Shown here piece by piece: positions 55,548 to 64,000 of a DNA stretch of 64,000 nt. The position numbers and the translations under genes are program-made. A model generated the notes under the pieces. That model saw only the letters and a list, made by a program, of their open reading frames with translations. It was not told where the DNA came from and searched no databases. Every line of letters begins with the position of its first letter. Position 1 is the first letter of the stretch. Origin of the DNA: Setoptus koraiensis (taxonomy: Eukaryota; Arthropoda); NCBI GenBank assembly GCA_048013815.1, contig CM106586.1, positions 10,602,001 to 10,666,000 of the forward strand. Reading direction: 5' to 3'.

Positions 55548-55955
55548 ATGAGCAAAAAGTATCAACATAACGCATGCATCTGGACCTTAGTGGTCATGCT
55601 GATTTGGTTCATTTTGGCGGAAATCGTCAAAGAATACGAACACATCATTCCCATCAGATACAAGACACAACTTGTTGCAAACAACTTTGAAAACGGTGCC
55701 GCATCGGAGTTAATGATGAATGAAGCCAGAAATGTGGATCATTTGCAAAATCCAAAAGATGACAACTCTAGATTGTATTCGTTTGTGCTGTTTGCCGAGG
55801 CTGGCAAGAAGAAAAAGAAGGAAAAGAGCGAAGTTATAGTTATATCTGTGACCAATCCACAACCAAAAGGTGGCCACATGTATCCAATTTACGTGCCCAC
55901 TTGCGGAGGTCATGGAAGAAAGCGTCGCAGAAGATCTGTTTTTTGGAAAGTGTAA
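55548..55955 (+). CDS. YPIPIP-family-like secreted/membrane protein C (135 aa)
   Basis: Single exon with a strong start context (CATCAAAATG). The N-terminus has a signal or anchor segment (IWTLVVMLIWFILAEIV). A variable ~60-residue region with Asn, Asp and Glu follows. The C-terminal part is the family-like core: GKKKKKEKSEVIVISVTNPQ, PKGGHMYPIYVPTCGGHG, RKRRRRSVFWKV. Order and composition match peptides A and B: Lys-rich linker, VIVIS strand, Gly/His, YPI.VP, Cys and a basic tail. The Gly run is reduced and PIPIP became PIYVP. The shared 16-base 5' UTR element with gene B supports common ancestry. KRRRR could be a proprotein-convertase site. AATAAA lies at 56041-56046. Confidence 0.75.
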   Translation: MSKKYQHNACIWTLVVMLIWFILAEIVKEYEHIIPIRYKTQLVANNFENGAASELMMNEARNVDHLQNPKDDNSRLYSFVLFAEAGKKKKKEKSEVIVISVTNPQPKGGHMYPIYVPTCGGHGRKRRRRSVFWKV

Positions 55956-56334
55956 AATTCATTTCGCACGGGTTCAATCGATTTCGAAATTTGATCCGCC
56001 AATGAAAAGTTCGCCACTTGCAAGAAATACCGAGCTAAGCAATAAAGCGGAAAAAGGAGGCGCATAATAGAACATTTAAACACAACTGTAATTACAACAA
56101 ACACGCTGCTTTATTATTGGATACAATGACACATTAGATGTTTGGTAAGATAGATTGTAACTTTTTGAATATTTGAACACTCACAACTGAGACATCCCAT
56201 CATATTACACAAATTATATACGATGAATATATGTATCGTCACGAATGGTCGTGGAGACATTCAGTCTCGATCCCGATCCCTGTCAATTCAAATGATTCTG
56301 TTTGAATCAGTTCCCGCGTCCAGGAATCGCCCGA
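55956..56334. other. 3' spacer between convergent genes
   Basis: Gene C 3' UTR with AATAAA at 56041-56046, then the 3' flank of the minus-strand gene ending at 56335. No gene. Confidence 0.5.
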
Positions 56335-56735
56335 TCATTGCGACTTAGAGCTGCCATCTTGGCCGTCATTAGATTTCTTGGGCCACGGGTGGTAGCTGGG
56401 GTCAAAGTAGCCGTCTTCCCAAGGCAACGGTTGACGGGCATAGCCTAGCGAGCCAGCGGACAGTCCCCACGGGCTGGCGCGTTGATTCAACAGAGGAAAT
56501 GCTTCGACTGGGCCGTCGGAAAAGCAGGGCATTTTGTTACAAGTCAAGATTGACTACGATTATTAATTGCTAAATAAAAACACAAACCCAAAATTATTGA
56601 TTTCGTTTGATCGCGACGATGCTTACCCATTGTTTGCTTGTCATCTCGAAGATTTACTATCATGAGAGTGGCGCCTATTGTGGCGGCCACAAGCAGAAAA
56701 TAGTTCAAGTTTCTCGGACTAAAATACACTGACAT
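56335..56735 (-). CDS. Small single-pass protein of unknown function (93 aa, two exons)
   Basis: Exon 1 is 56735-56627 (ends ATGG before GTAAGC). Exon 2 is 56507-56335, acceptor GGCCCAG, phase 1. An alternative acceptor six bases later also keeps frame. The protein starts MSVYFSPRNLNYFLLVAATI with a membrane helix at about 11-27, then VNLRDDKQTM. A Pro/aromatic-rich second half contains SPWGLSAGSLGYARQPLPWE and DGYFDPSYHPWP, and a polar tail ends it. Length, one N-terminal helix and the W/P/Y-rich tail are reminiscent of accessory subunits of mitochondrial complexes, but I could not match it to one. The upstream TTTATTTAG acceptor would run into a stop, so it was not chosen. Confidence 0.65.
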
Positions 56736-58004
56736 TGTTGAACGACAGCGAGCACGATGCGATGGCCAATTGTTGAGACGTCGTTTTTCGTCGCTTAGTT
56801 TCTTGTTTACGCCAGTGAAAGTTGAGTCTTTATCTAATCATTTGCGAAGAGAGCAATTCGAAGTTCTGGTACTTGATATTGGCAGATGTGTTGCAGTGTT
56901 GAGCCGAAATACAAATCATGCCACCACCAGTTGCGAATAACATTTTTTAGCACAAGGACTATAACAGCAGCAGCAGCAGCAGCAACAACAACAACAGTGA
57001 TAAAATAAAATGATAATTAAAATGGGACAAGTGTATTGTATTTGCATTTATGCCCGAGCCAATTGTCTCCCGAAATGCATAGTGCATGCAGCAAGTTGGC
57101 CGGCCCATCTGGAATGCTCTTTTAAAGTGTGTCGGTTAACATTTACTTTCACTTTTTTGTCCGACAATATGACTGTTTTATCTGTTTCATTTGAGCTGAA
57201 ACTAATTTTCATCTCCAGAGTATCAAATTAGTTAGTTATTGTCGCGGCATGTAAAACCGACATACACACATACAAACAAACAAACAAACAGCTAACCATT
57301 GAAAAAAACTCACTTTGTTCGAGTGGCGCTTTGTTTAACAAATGTAGCTGTCCCCCAAAGTGAAATCAAACAAAAACAAAACACCACAACAGCAACAAGT
57401 GCCATTGTTTGTCATGGAGGCATAATCTATTCTTTTGTCTCGCACCATCAGTAACTATTCGGCCAGATACGGCGACAAAACAGAGAAAAAACACGATTAA
57501 ATCATAATCAATTAATGATCATGAGCAAGCTAGGCAGTGCAATGCGTACCATTCGTCAATCTAGATCAGTTAATGACGACTTCGAATGTACCAACATGTG
57601 CACGATCAGTGACCCTTCAATGTATTGATGTCATTGCATCGATTGAGCAAGAATATTTTCAAGAAGATTTCTTCGAAGAGGATATTTTCGAGAGATTTGG
57701 CGCTCTTTAATACTCTTATACTCTTATACATTTGCCATCTACCTGACGCGTGTTAGCTGAATGTATGAAAAAAAAACGCTGCTTTATTTCGTTGTGTCTG
57801 CCGATTATTGATCAACGAAGACGAATAATACCAAAAATAGAACATGCTTGGGCACTTTTTGCCCTTGTCTTCTATCGCGGACGCATGTGCGGTGGTTATT
57901 TTTAGATGGAGACCCCCATGCGAAAATTTGTCAGAGATCCGTTTCCATTCATTCATTGATCAGTTATTAGATTGAAAGTGAGTCACACTAATATTAAAGA
58001 AATC
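56736..58004. other. Spacer upstream of the secreted protein at 58005
   Basis: It holds the promoter of the minus-strand small gene, an AGC/AAC triplet tract (56967-56997) and CAAA repeats (57276-57292). A heat-shock-element-like cluster lies at 57651-57692, and a tandem TACTCTTA near 57710-57728. The open frame at 57010-57231 has no recognisable feature. Confidence 0.5.
57651..57692. promoter_or_regulatory. Cluster of TTC/GAA half sites
   Basis: Alternating GAA and TTC blocks (GAATATTTTCAAGAAG, then TTTCTTCGAAGAGG and TTTTCGAGAG) occur about 310-350 bases upstream of the secreted-protein start at 58005. TTCAAGAA at 57658-57665 is a canonical inverted pair for heat-shock factor; the others are imperfect. 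Confidence 0.35.
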
Positions 58005-59126
58005 ATGCATGGTGGCGTCATAGTCACTCTGACCGTTGTCGGTTGCCTGATTGGCAAGTGTATCGGCGTATCCGGAGATACGAGCGTCGATAAAACCAAG
58101 TCCGTGAAAGAGCTCATTGAACAATTCGAATCCGCTAATGATGCCTACAAAAGCAAGACCATTTCAATTATAAAAGAAGCCACCGAATCCAGCATGCAGA
58201 CCGTGGCAGCGGCAGCTAAACTGTTTGAGCTGACAAAAGATCAAGCGCTTCATGACAGATGTATCAGGTTGCACTTGTTGACCATGTTCATAAATGATGA
58301 GGGTGGCACCAGTGCGGACATTGTAAAAACGATCGCGGAGCAAGAGATTTTGCAGTCGGACGCTCCCGCGTCGCTTGAGAATCGTCTCGCTAAATTGAAA
58401 GAATTTATTCGGCAAGACGCCGGCGGCGGAAACTCTGAAATTGAGGCCGAAATCGACAACTGTCTACAATTCGCCCGTCAACAACAACGACAACAACAAC
58501 AGCTACACTGTGGCCAGTTGCAAGCAAACGACAATGGCGTCTTAAGCAAAAACGAAATCTATTCAGAGGCGTTCAAGATGATGTCTGATTTGAACGATTT
58601 AATGGAAAGAGTGGACAGCACTAAAAGGCTGATGCAAGCAGGCGTAATTCCATATCACAGGTGGATGTATCTGCTCATGGAAATGAGACAAAAGCTTGAA
58701 AAAGCACCCGATACAGTTCCTCCGTCTTATGGGGCCTTCGTAGCTAGACAGCTGAGCGATTTGAAACAAATGAATCACTGCATCAAACTCATGGACGATG
58801 TGATCAAGTTAGAAGAGGCCGGTATGGTAGACGAGGCAGCCTTCATAGACTGGAACATCATGATTGCCAGTATTTTAAGATACAGCTCAAGTAAATACGG
58901 TTGCCCGCCAAGTGTTCGGAGTTTCTTGGAGGACAACAATAGATGTGCAAAGAGCGAATTGAGGGATACATTTGTCAGTCATGCCCTCGAGCTAAAAAGA
59001 GCCAAAAGTAGACAAGAAATTGATAGGGCCAGATACAAGATTCACAACACAATCTCTAACTGTCAACGAGACAACATTCCCATGCCCGCGTGGTACCCAA
59101 AATTGTACTTCACTATCGTGCCCTGA
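58005..59126 (+). CDS. Secreted helical protein of unknown family (373 aa)
   Basis: The first ATG of the open frame (58005) is followed directly by a signal peptide (GGVIVTLTVVGCLIGKCIG, cleavage near VSG). The mature protein is predicted mostly helical, with Glu, Lys, Leu and Ala heptad-like spacing and no membrane segment. A Gln run interrupts it at about 161-169. Several Cys occur (for example CIRLH, NNCLQ, KYGCPP, NRCAK, NCQRD), and the protein ends MPAWYPKLYFTIVP. I recognise no domain. Its 3' end and 3' flank (59093-59205) are similar in sequence to the region behind the next gene (61420-61540), so the two genes probably arose by duplication. Single exon. Confidence 0.75.
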   Translation: MHGGVIVTLTVVGCLIGKCIGVSGDTSVDKTKSVKELIEQFESANDAYKSKTISIIKEATESSMQTVAAAAKLFELTKDQALHDRCIRLHLLTMFINDEGGTSADIVKTIAEQEILQSDAPASLENRLAKLKEFIRQDAGGGNSEIEAEIDNCLQFARQQQRQQQQLHCGQLQANDNGVLSKNEIYSEAFKMMSDLNDLMERVDSTKRLMQAGVIPYHRWMYLLMEMRQKLEKAPDTVPPSYGAFVARQLSDLKQMNHCIKLMDDVIKLEEAGMVDEAAFIDWNIMIASILRYSSSKYGCPPSVRSFLEDNNRCAKSELRDTFVSHALELKRAKSRQEIDRARYKIHNTISNCQRDNIPMPAWYPKLYFTIVP

Positions 59127-60552
59127 ATATTCTACACCATTAAAGTCGAGACGCCTATCTTTATTTCGCCCGATATACTCTTCGCCGATCGTGATTTTAT
59201 TACAGCCATATCTCAAGCAGATTGTCCCGTTGCATTTATGCAACTTGATTTATCTTTGCGACATTATATCCATGCAAGTGATATGAGCAAGTGCGGTGAA
59301 AGTCGATTGAAAATACGACTTCAGAAATCGCAACGCGCACTTCTCAAACTTGCCAATAAACTACAGATTTCTGATCGAACGCTTCACCACGGCCATCAGT
59401 TTATTGCGAAGTCACTTATTATCGGTTGTTTATCCACTAACGACGGGAATCTTGTCAGATAGTACTTTCAATTGTTGAATTTTTCTTGTGAACAATGAAA
59501 AAACAAAAGATTCGCTCGCAGTTGATATTTGATTTTCGTCCGAACATGGATGTTATCAAAAACTTGTGAATGTGCCTTCGTTTCAACAAATCAACTCAAG
59601 TCGTTTAGCAATATAGCAATATGATGAGAGATTAGCAAACAATCAATTTCTATTATTATGTAATATTACAATAGACCTTCGATAATTGTGACTATTGGCA
59701 ACGATGCGCGATTTAATCAGTGATACGGCGCTTTCATCTCGCATATTTAGGCTCACAACTCAATCATTTAGACGATTTTCACATGGTTCGAAGCATTCAT
59801 TTCGGTAAGAACTGCCTTGAGATCATCAATGTTTACATATATCATCATGAAAAGATAAGTCAGTTGGTGACTTTCTGATGAAACAACAACAAGAATAAAT
59901 TTCATAATAATCGAATTCAAGGATGTCAGCTTGCAAGTCAAGATAATTGCTAAGACAAGACGATATTCTGCATCATTTGGCAGCTTCAACATCCTTTTAA
60001 AGATTAGAAGCAGTTTAGTAACGATTGTCAGACTTTATCACATTTTTATTAATGATGAGCGACAATTTTGGGCAAGAAACAGACTTACATTGGAGTGGAT
60101 TATCATTTATTGAAACTAATAATTATATTCTAACCAATAACTTTTTATTTGTCTTTATTCGACAAACTAGCGCGGCGTTACAATCTGCATTACGCATTCC
60201 TCAAAATTGCAAATGCACGCAATATTATGCGATAATTTTGGACAAGAAAGTGATGACCGTGATGGAGCGTTTGCATGTCCATATCTTACATATCCATATA
60301 TTTTGCTTCTGAGTGGACCTGAGCAAATTTTCCGATCGTCTTTTGTTTCTGGTATAAAAGCATCGGCTTTTCATTGTCGACGTGCGACGAACAGTCTCAA
60401 GAAAGTTGAGCTGAAGGAACTTTCAACTAATTTATATTCGATCACCGTCACCAAACAATTCGCATTAATTAAGCAATAATAAATTGATCAATCGTTTAAA
60501 GTTACTATCTATCGATAAAACTAAATCAGAATAAAAAGAAACAATTCCGAAA
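59127..60552. other. Spacer between two secreted-protein genes
   Basis: The left end is the part of the 3' flank that resembles the 3' flank of the next gene. Open frames at 59238-59462 and 59931-60479 have no signal peptide or domain. A 20-base block CGAYAATTTTGGRCAAGAAA occurs twice (about 60060 and 60230). TATAAAA at 60353-60359 probably belongs to the gene at 60553. Confidence 0.5.
60353..60359 (+). promoter_or_regulatory. TATA box of the gene at 60553
   Basis: TATAAAA 194 bases upstream of the start codon. Initiator-like TCATTG (60371) is rather close and ACAGTC (60391) rather far, so the transcript start is not fixed. Confidence 0.45.
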
Positions 60553-61362
60553 ATGAATGTGCTACGACTTCTACTAATATTGTCATGTGTCATAACGGTA
60601 ACTTCTGCCAGTGAGTACACCATTTACGAGCCCGACTATGGTGCCATATACAATCCCTACGATGGTACTAATGACGACCACGACGCTAGTACTAAACACC
60701 ATCACTACAATGGTACTAATTACGACTACAACGCTATTACCAAATACGATCATTTCAATAGTACCAAAGCCTTCCACGAAAACAGCACAGATTGCTGCTC
60801 CGAGGATAGTGCCAAATATAATCGCAACAATAGTATCAAACACAATCGCAACAATAGCACTAAAAACAAACACATCAGTAGTACCGATTACGACTACTTT
60901 GATGAGCGACTAGTGGGTGTAATTATTGATAAGTTCCGCTACGGATTCGATTTCAATAGTTTTTTTGAATATTATCACTTCTTCACGCACACACTAAAGG
61001 AATTCGACCAACACATTAGATGGAATGTCGTAGATCGAGAGGCCGTCGCAATAGCTGAAAGTCATTTATACAATTATGCGCTCTATTATATGCGACCGGA
61101 CCTCGCACTAATGATAGAATTGTACTGTATGGCCTGGAAATACGCGCCAAGACATCGCCCATACTATGCGATTTGCGAAAAAATGTTTATAATACAGCAA
61201 AAAATGCTCACCAACGAACACTTTTGGGAAACCTCATTCATTACACTTCAGCTCATCAGGAGGTTAGTGTTACAGGGCGACCTGCACGAGTCTGACCACG
61301 GCATTTGTAAAATGCGTGGTCAGCATCCTTACTGGCCTAAAAAACAATATAAACACATGTAA
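60553..61362 (+). CDS. Secreted glycoprotein-like protein with degenerate Asn/Thr/His repeats (269 aa)
   Basis: Residues 1-19 are a textbook signal peptide (MNVLRLLLILSCVITVTSA). Residues ~35-115 are a degenerate repeat of about 10 residues built on N-G/S-T, Asp, Tyr, His and Lys (for example HHHYNGTNYDYNAITKYDHF). It carries at least five N-glycosylation sequons (NGT, NST, NNS). The C-terminal ~150 residues are aromatic-rich and helical (FFEYYHFFTHTL, AIAESHLYNYALYYMRPDLA) and end HPYWPKKQYKHM. No domain recognised. It is single-exon and downstream of the secreted protein at 58005-59126. The 3' flanks of the two genes align, and a weak W/M-rich similarity exists in their C-terminal halves. 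Confidence 0.75.
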   Translation: MNVLRLLLILSCVITVTSASEYTIYEPDYGAIYNPYDGTNDDHDASTKHHHYNGTNYDYNAITKYDHFNSTKAFHENSTDCCSEDSAKYNRNNSIKHNRNNSTKNKHISSTDYDYFDERLVGVIIDKFRYGFDFNSFFEYYHFFTHTLKEFDQHIRWNVVDREAVAIAESHLYNYALYYMRPDLALMIELYCMAWKYAPRHRPYYAICEKMFIIQQKMLTNEHFWETSFITLQLIRRLVLQGDLHESDHGICKMRGQHPYWPKKQYKHM

Positions 61363-62527
61363 AAGCGCAGATGCATACAGTGAGTTCCGTTGATTGATTT
61401 TGAAGGAACTGATCGAAAACACTGGACAACCAAAACTATGTTACACTATCATACTGTGAATATCTTACATCATTAAAATTGGCGACGTAGAACTTCGTCA
61501 AACAGATATGCTCCGCTCGCTGATTGTGATCTCATTACATGATCTGTATGGCTAAAATTCGGGCAAATTGTTCGATTGTTAAGTTTTGAGCAAACTTGCA
61601 TAATTGAGCAATGATGCATGAGTGTTGCAAAGTTGCAATTCGTTTTGCTGTTCATTTGCACAAAATAAGTCGCTCCACTTGGACTTGCCCCCTTCTTCGG
61701 TACGTGTCCTATTGTCGGACCAATCAAGATTGTGGTGACATTTATTTTTTTCTTACAACCATTCTACCGCATTTATCTTCCTCTATAGTATGCCCTTTCA
61801 ATTATCAGTGATTCATCGAGCCATCTAACCGTGTTCGAATGTATTTGGGGCCCCAAAATAGAAATACCCCGAAAGAAGGCGTGGCGAAGGGGAAGATTTG
61901 CAGCAGGCGGATAAATGTGAAGAAGGTGCACAGGTGAAGTGAAATGATCATTTGTCTTATACGGTGTATAAGTAATACCTTATGTAATGAATTGCCGCAT
62001 GCTGATCAGTGATCACCTTGCTGGCATACCTGTCGTGTGAAAGACCCGCTGAGAGAACGAGGGATAGTTTTACAGTTACAGTTGCATAGTTGTCTATGAA
62101 CATCTGTTAGGTATTTTCAGCGTCGCACATGTCTGACAGCGGCCAATATGTTTCATGTGATGTGTATCAAATATAAACAACAATATCCATTCGATAAGTG
62201 AACACAGTGATTTGCAATGGGCCCATCAAATTCTCAACTCATCCCCTGAGTGTTTATTTCAATTATTGGCCTCGCCTCGATACATCACAACAATACACAT
62301 ATTACGTCATTATTAAATTATTCAACTTGTCACTCGCTATGATGGATTCAGTGGAGGGACGCGTTTTGCCACTAGACGCCTGAACAATATCAACACAGAC
62401 AACATATAGCACAATTAATTTATTTTCTACGTCTGGCCAATGGTGACTCCAGCCACTAACAAGCATCAAATCTCATCGCTACAACCCACAAACATTGGAT
62501 GCAGTTAGCCTGGTCGTCACATCAGAT
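61363..62527. other. Spacer upstream of LMBRD2
   Basis: The segment 61420-61540 is a diverged copy of the 3' end and flank of the gene at 58005-59126. The rest is the LMBRD2 upstream region, including a TTGGGGCCCCAA palindrome near 61845. No gene supported; frames at 61473-61811 and 62198-62383 lack features. Confidence 0.5.
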
Positions 62528-64000
62528 ATGGCTATTTTACCCCCCGTCACCCTGGAGATAGTGGCCTGTTTTATATTATCCACCTCACTATTATATAAAT
62601 ATGCCGATTTTGTCAATCAGAATGTCATCACTATTGTGGCTGTCTTTGTTAGCTGGTTCTTCTCATTCATGGTCATATTCTTATTGCCAGCGGACATATC
62701 ATCGACCGCCTACCTCCAGTGTCTGGCAGATTACAACAACACGACAGCCACAACAACCAATTCAACCAATGCCGACGGCACAATCACAAATTTTGAGATA
62801 GCATCAATTGCAACAAATTTCACTAACAATGCAAACAATAATCTATTAACAGATTTCAACATAACAGCCGAAAGGCAGAACGTGATTCAAAATCTTTCAA
62901 CTATAACAGGCTCTCTCGCGCAACAAGAGCCACACGCCACAATTCCATATGTCACCGATGGCCAATCACCAGATATAATAAACAACAATACAACTCCATC
63001 TAACAATGTCACACAGGCTTGTACTGTTCCCTGGAATTATGTCTCTTTTAGGGCTTTGACAAAACTGTGGCGTTTTATCTACTGGAGCAGTCAATTTTTA
63101 ACATGGATTATACTGCCACTGATGCAATCATATTCTATGGCCGGCGATTTCACATCTTGGGACAAATTTAAATCGGCGCTCAAGGCGAATCTCATCTATT
63201 ACTCATCTTACGGAGCCATATTCTTAATATTGCTCGTATACGTTGTATTTAAGAATGGTCTCGACTTTGATAGCCTTAGAGTGATCATAATAACTTCATC
63301 TAATACATGGGGTCTATTCCTGCTAGTGATTCTTCTTGGTTATGGACTGGTCGAGCTGCCTCGTTATCTCATCAGGCGGAGTAGATGCGCCAACTCATTG
63401 AATCAACTGTACTATCAAGTCGCCAGATTAAATGCGGAAAAATGTGAAGCAGAAGAGAAGCTGGATGATTCTTTGGAGGAGATACAACAGGCATTCACAT
63501 TGCTCAACGATTCAGAGAATCATACTCTGCGAAGATGCTTAGATTTAATCGTTGACAAGTGTCCCCCGGATTGGAAGCGCCGATCTATAGCATTTAGACG
63601 CCAAAATGCGGCCACAAACAGTTCTACTCATATCAATATAAACGAGGAACTCAATTTAGATAAAATGATAAGATTGCATCGTAAAGTGATAAAGAGTGTA
63701 CACTTTTATCGCCAAACAAACTGCCGTTGGACGCAACTAACCAGAGAAGTAGTTGAATGGGAAGATGTCGCTCGTTGTCAGGCAATCGATTCATCGCATG
63801 GCAGGGTGTTTCAATCTTCCATTCCCAGGAGAACAAATCAATCCATTTACGATGCCATCAAATACTCCATTTTTACATCCAAAGTCGAATGGTATTGGAA
63901 ATGCTCATTTAGAGCTTGGCTACTGAGAGGAATGGGTTTTGCTATGGCGGCATTATCGTTGGCGGTTGTTTGGTCCGAGTTGACATTCTCAATACATCAG
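62528..64000 (+). CDS. LMBRD2: LMBR1 domain-containing protein 2, N-terminal 491 codons (continues past window)
   Basis: LMBRD2 is a nine-pass plasma-membrane protein of the LMBR1 family, linked in vertebrates to GPCR signalling. The frame is open without introns from ATG 62528 to the window edge. Family blocks appear in order: an N-terminal helix, WFFSFMVIFLLPADISSTAY, WRFIYWSSQFLTWIILPLMQ, SNTWGLFLLVILLGYGLVEL, and PRYLIRR. A cytosolic coiled segment (AEEKLDDSLEEIQQAF), RKVIKSVHFYRQT, and EWYWKC before VVWSELTF follow. Compared with human LMBRD2 the first extracellular loop (about 60-160) is enlarged, Asn/Thr-rich and full of N-glycosylation sequons. The 3' end is missing only because the window stops. 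Confidence 0.94.
   Translation, partial: MAILPPVTLEIVACFILSTSLLYKYADFVNQNVITIVAVFVSWFFSFMVIFLLPADISSTAYLQCLADYNNTTATTTNSTNADGTITNFEIASIATNFTNNANNNLLTDFNITAERQNVIQNLSTITGSLAQQEPHATIPYVTDGQSPDIINNNTTPSNNVTQACTVPWNYVSFRALTKLWRFIYWSSQFLTWIILPLMQSYSMAGDFTSWDKFKSALKANLIYYSSYGAIFLILLVYVVFKNGLDFDSLRVIIITSSNTWGLFLLVILLGYGLVELPRYLIRRSRCANSLNQLYYQVARLNAEKCEAEEKLDDSLEEIQQAFTLLNDSENHTLRRCLDLIVDKCPPDWKRRSIAFRRQNAATNSSTHININEELNLDKMIRLHRKVIKSVHFYRQTNCRWTQLTREVVEWEDVARCQAIDSSHGRVFQSSIPRRTNQSIYDAIKYSIFTSKVEWYWKCSFRAWLLRGMGFAMAALSLAVVWSELTFSIHQ

Noticed and set aside
59931-60479. Frames between the two secreted-protein genes, with a repeated DNFGQE string
   Set aside because: The repeat is only about 20 bases, there is no signal peptide, and the frames overlap one another; possibly decayed sequence but not supportable.
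1-64000. Mobile coding elements, viral relics, prokaryotic contamination
   Set aside because: I looked for reverse transcriptase, integrase, transposase, capsid or envelope motifs and for operon-like ribosome-binding sites and saw none. The inverted repeat at 21718-22115 is the only transposon-like structure.

Overview
The window looks like nuclear DNA of an intron-poor arthropod, most likely an acariform mite. All conserved genes are animal genes. Introns, where present, are short GT-AG introns, while long genes such as POLR2B and MTIF2 are single exons. Spacers are AT-rich and full of CAA/GTT, CA/TG and AAT microsatellites. The mite assignment is inference; arthropod-like compact metazoan is the firmer statement. 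I saw no rRNA, tRNA, CRISPR or transposase/reverse-transcriptase gene and nothing viral.

Layout: 0-5 kb, low-complexity spacer and a secreted acidic Gly/Ser/Asp-rich protein with a strong hairpin in its intron. 5.9-24 kb, a dense housekeeping block: CNEP1R1, MED10, TOMM40, a five-exon ADAMTS-like metalloprotease that stops before any TSP1 repeat, UQCR11, a COX14-like small protein, ARHGAP19, POLR2B, COASY, CKS1 and cyclin B. CKS1 and cyclin B are head to head across a spacer built around a ~100-bp-arm inverted repeat with an E2F-like core in each arm. 24-31.9 kb, a gene-poor spacer, a 76-aa secreted peptide gene, METAP1, WDR83OS/Asterix and a glycogen-targeting PP1 regulatory subunit with a CBM21 domain. 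32-37 kb, a microsatellite-rich gene desert. 36.9-40.3 kb, two same-strand Reeler-domain genes. 41.7-46.6 kb, MTIF2 and a BTG/Tob gene, divergent. 46.6-62.5 kb, an accessory region of small secreted proteins: three members of an apparently unnamed family sharing a G-rich stretch, a YPIPIP-like block and mostly basic or Gly-rich tails, a candidate 42-aa membrane micropeptide, a small single-pass protein, and two secreted proteins (373 and 269 aa) whose 3' ends are recognisably duplicated. The right edge is the first 491 codons of LMBRD2.

The genes do not form one pathway. Two loose themes are visible: mitochondrial function (TOMM40, UQCR11, COX14-like, MTIF2, COASY) and the cell cycle (CKS1, cyclin B, ARHGAP19). 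The most novel content is the YPIPIP peptide family at 49.8-56 kb and the palindromic CKS1/cyclin B promoter. All exon structures were derived by reading phases and splice sites by eye, without transcript data.
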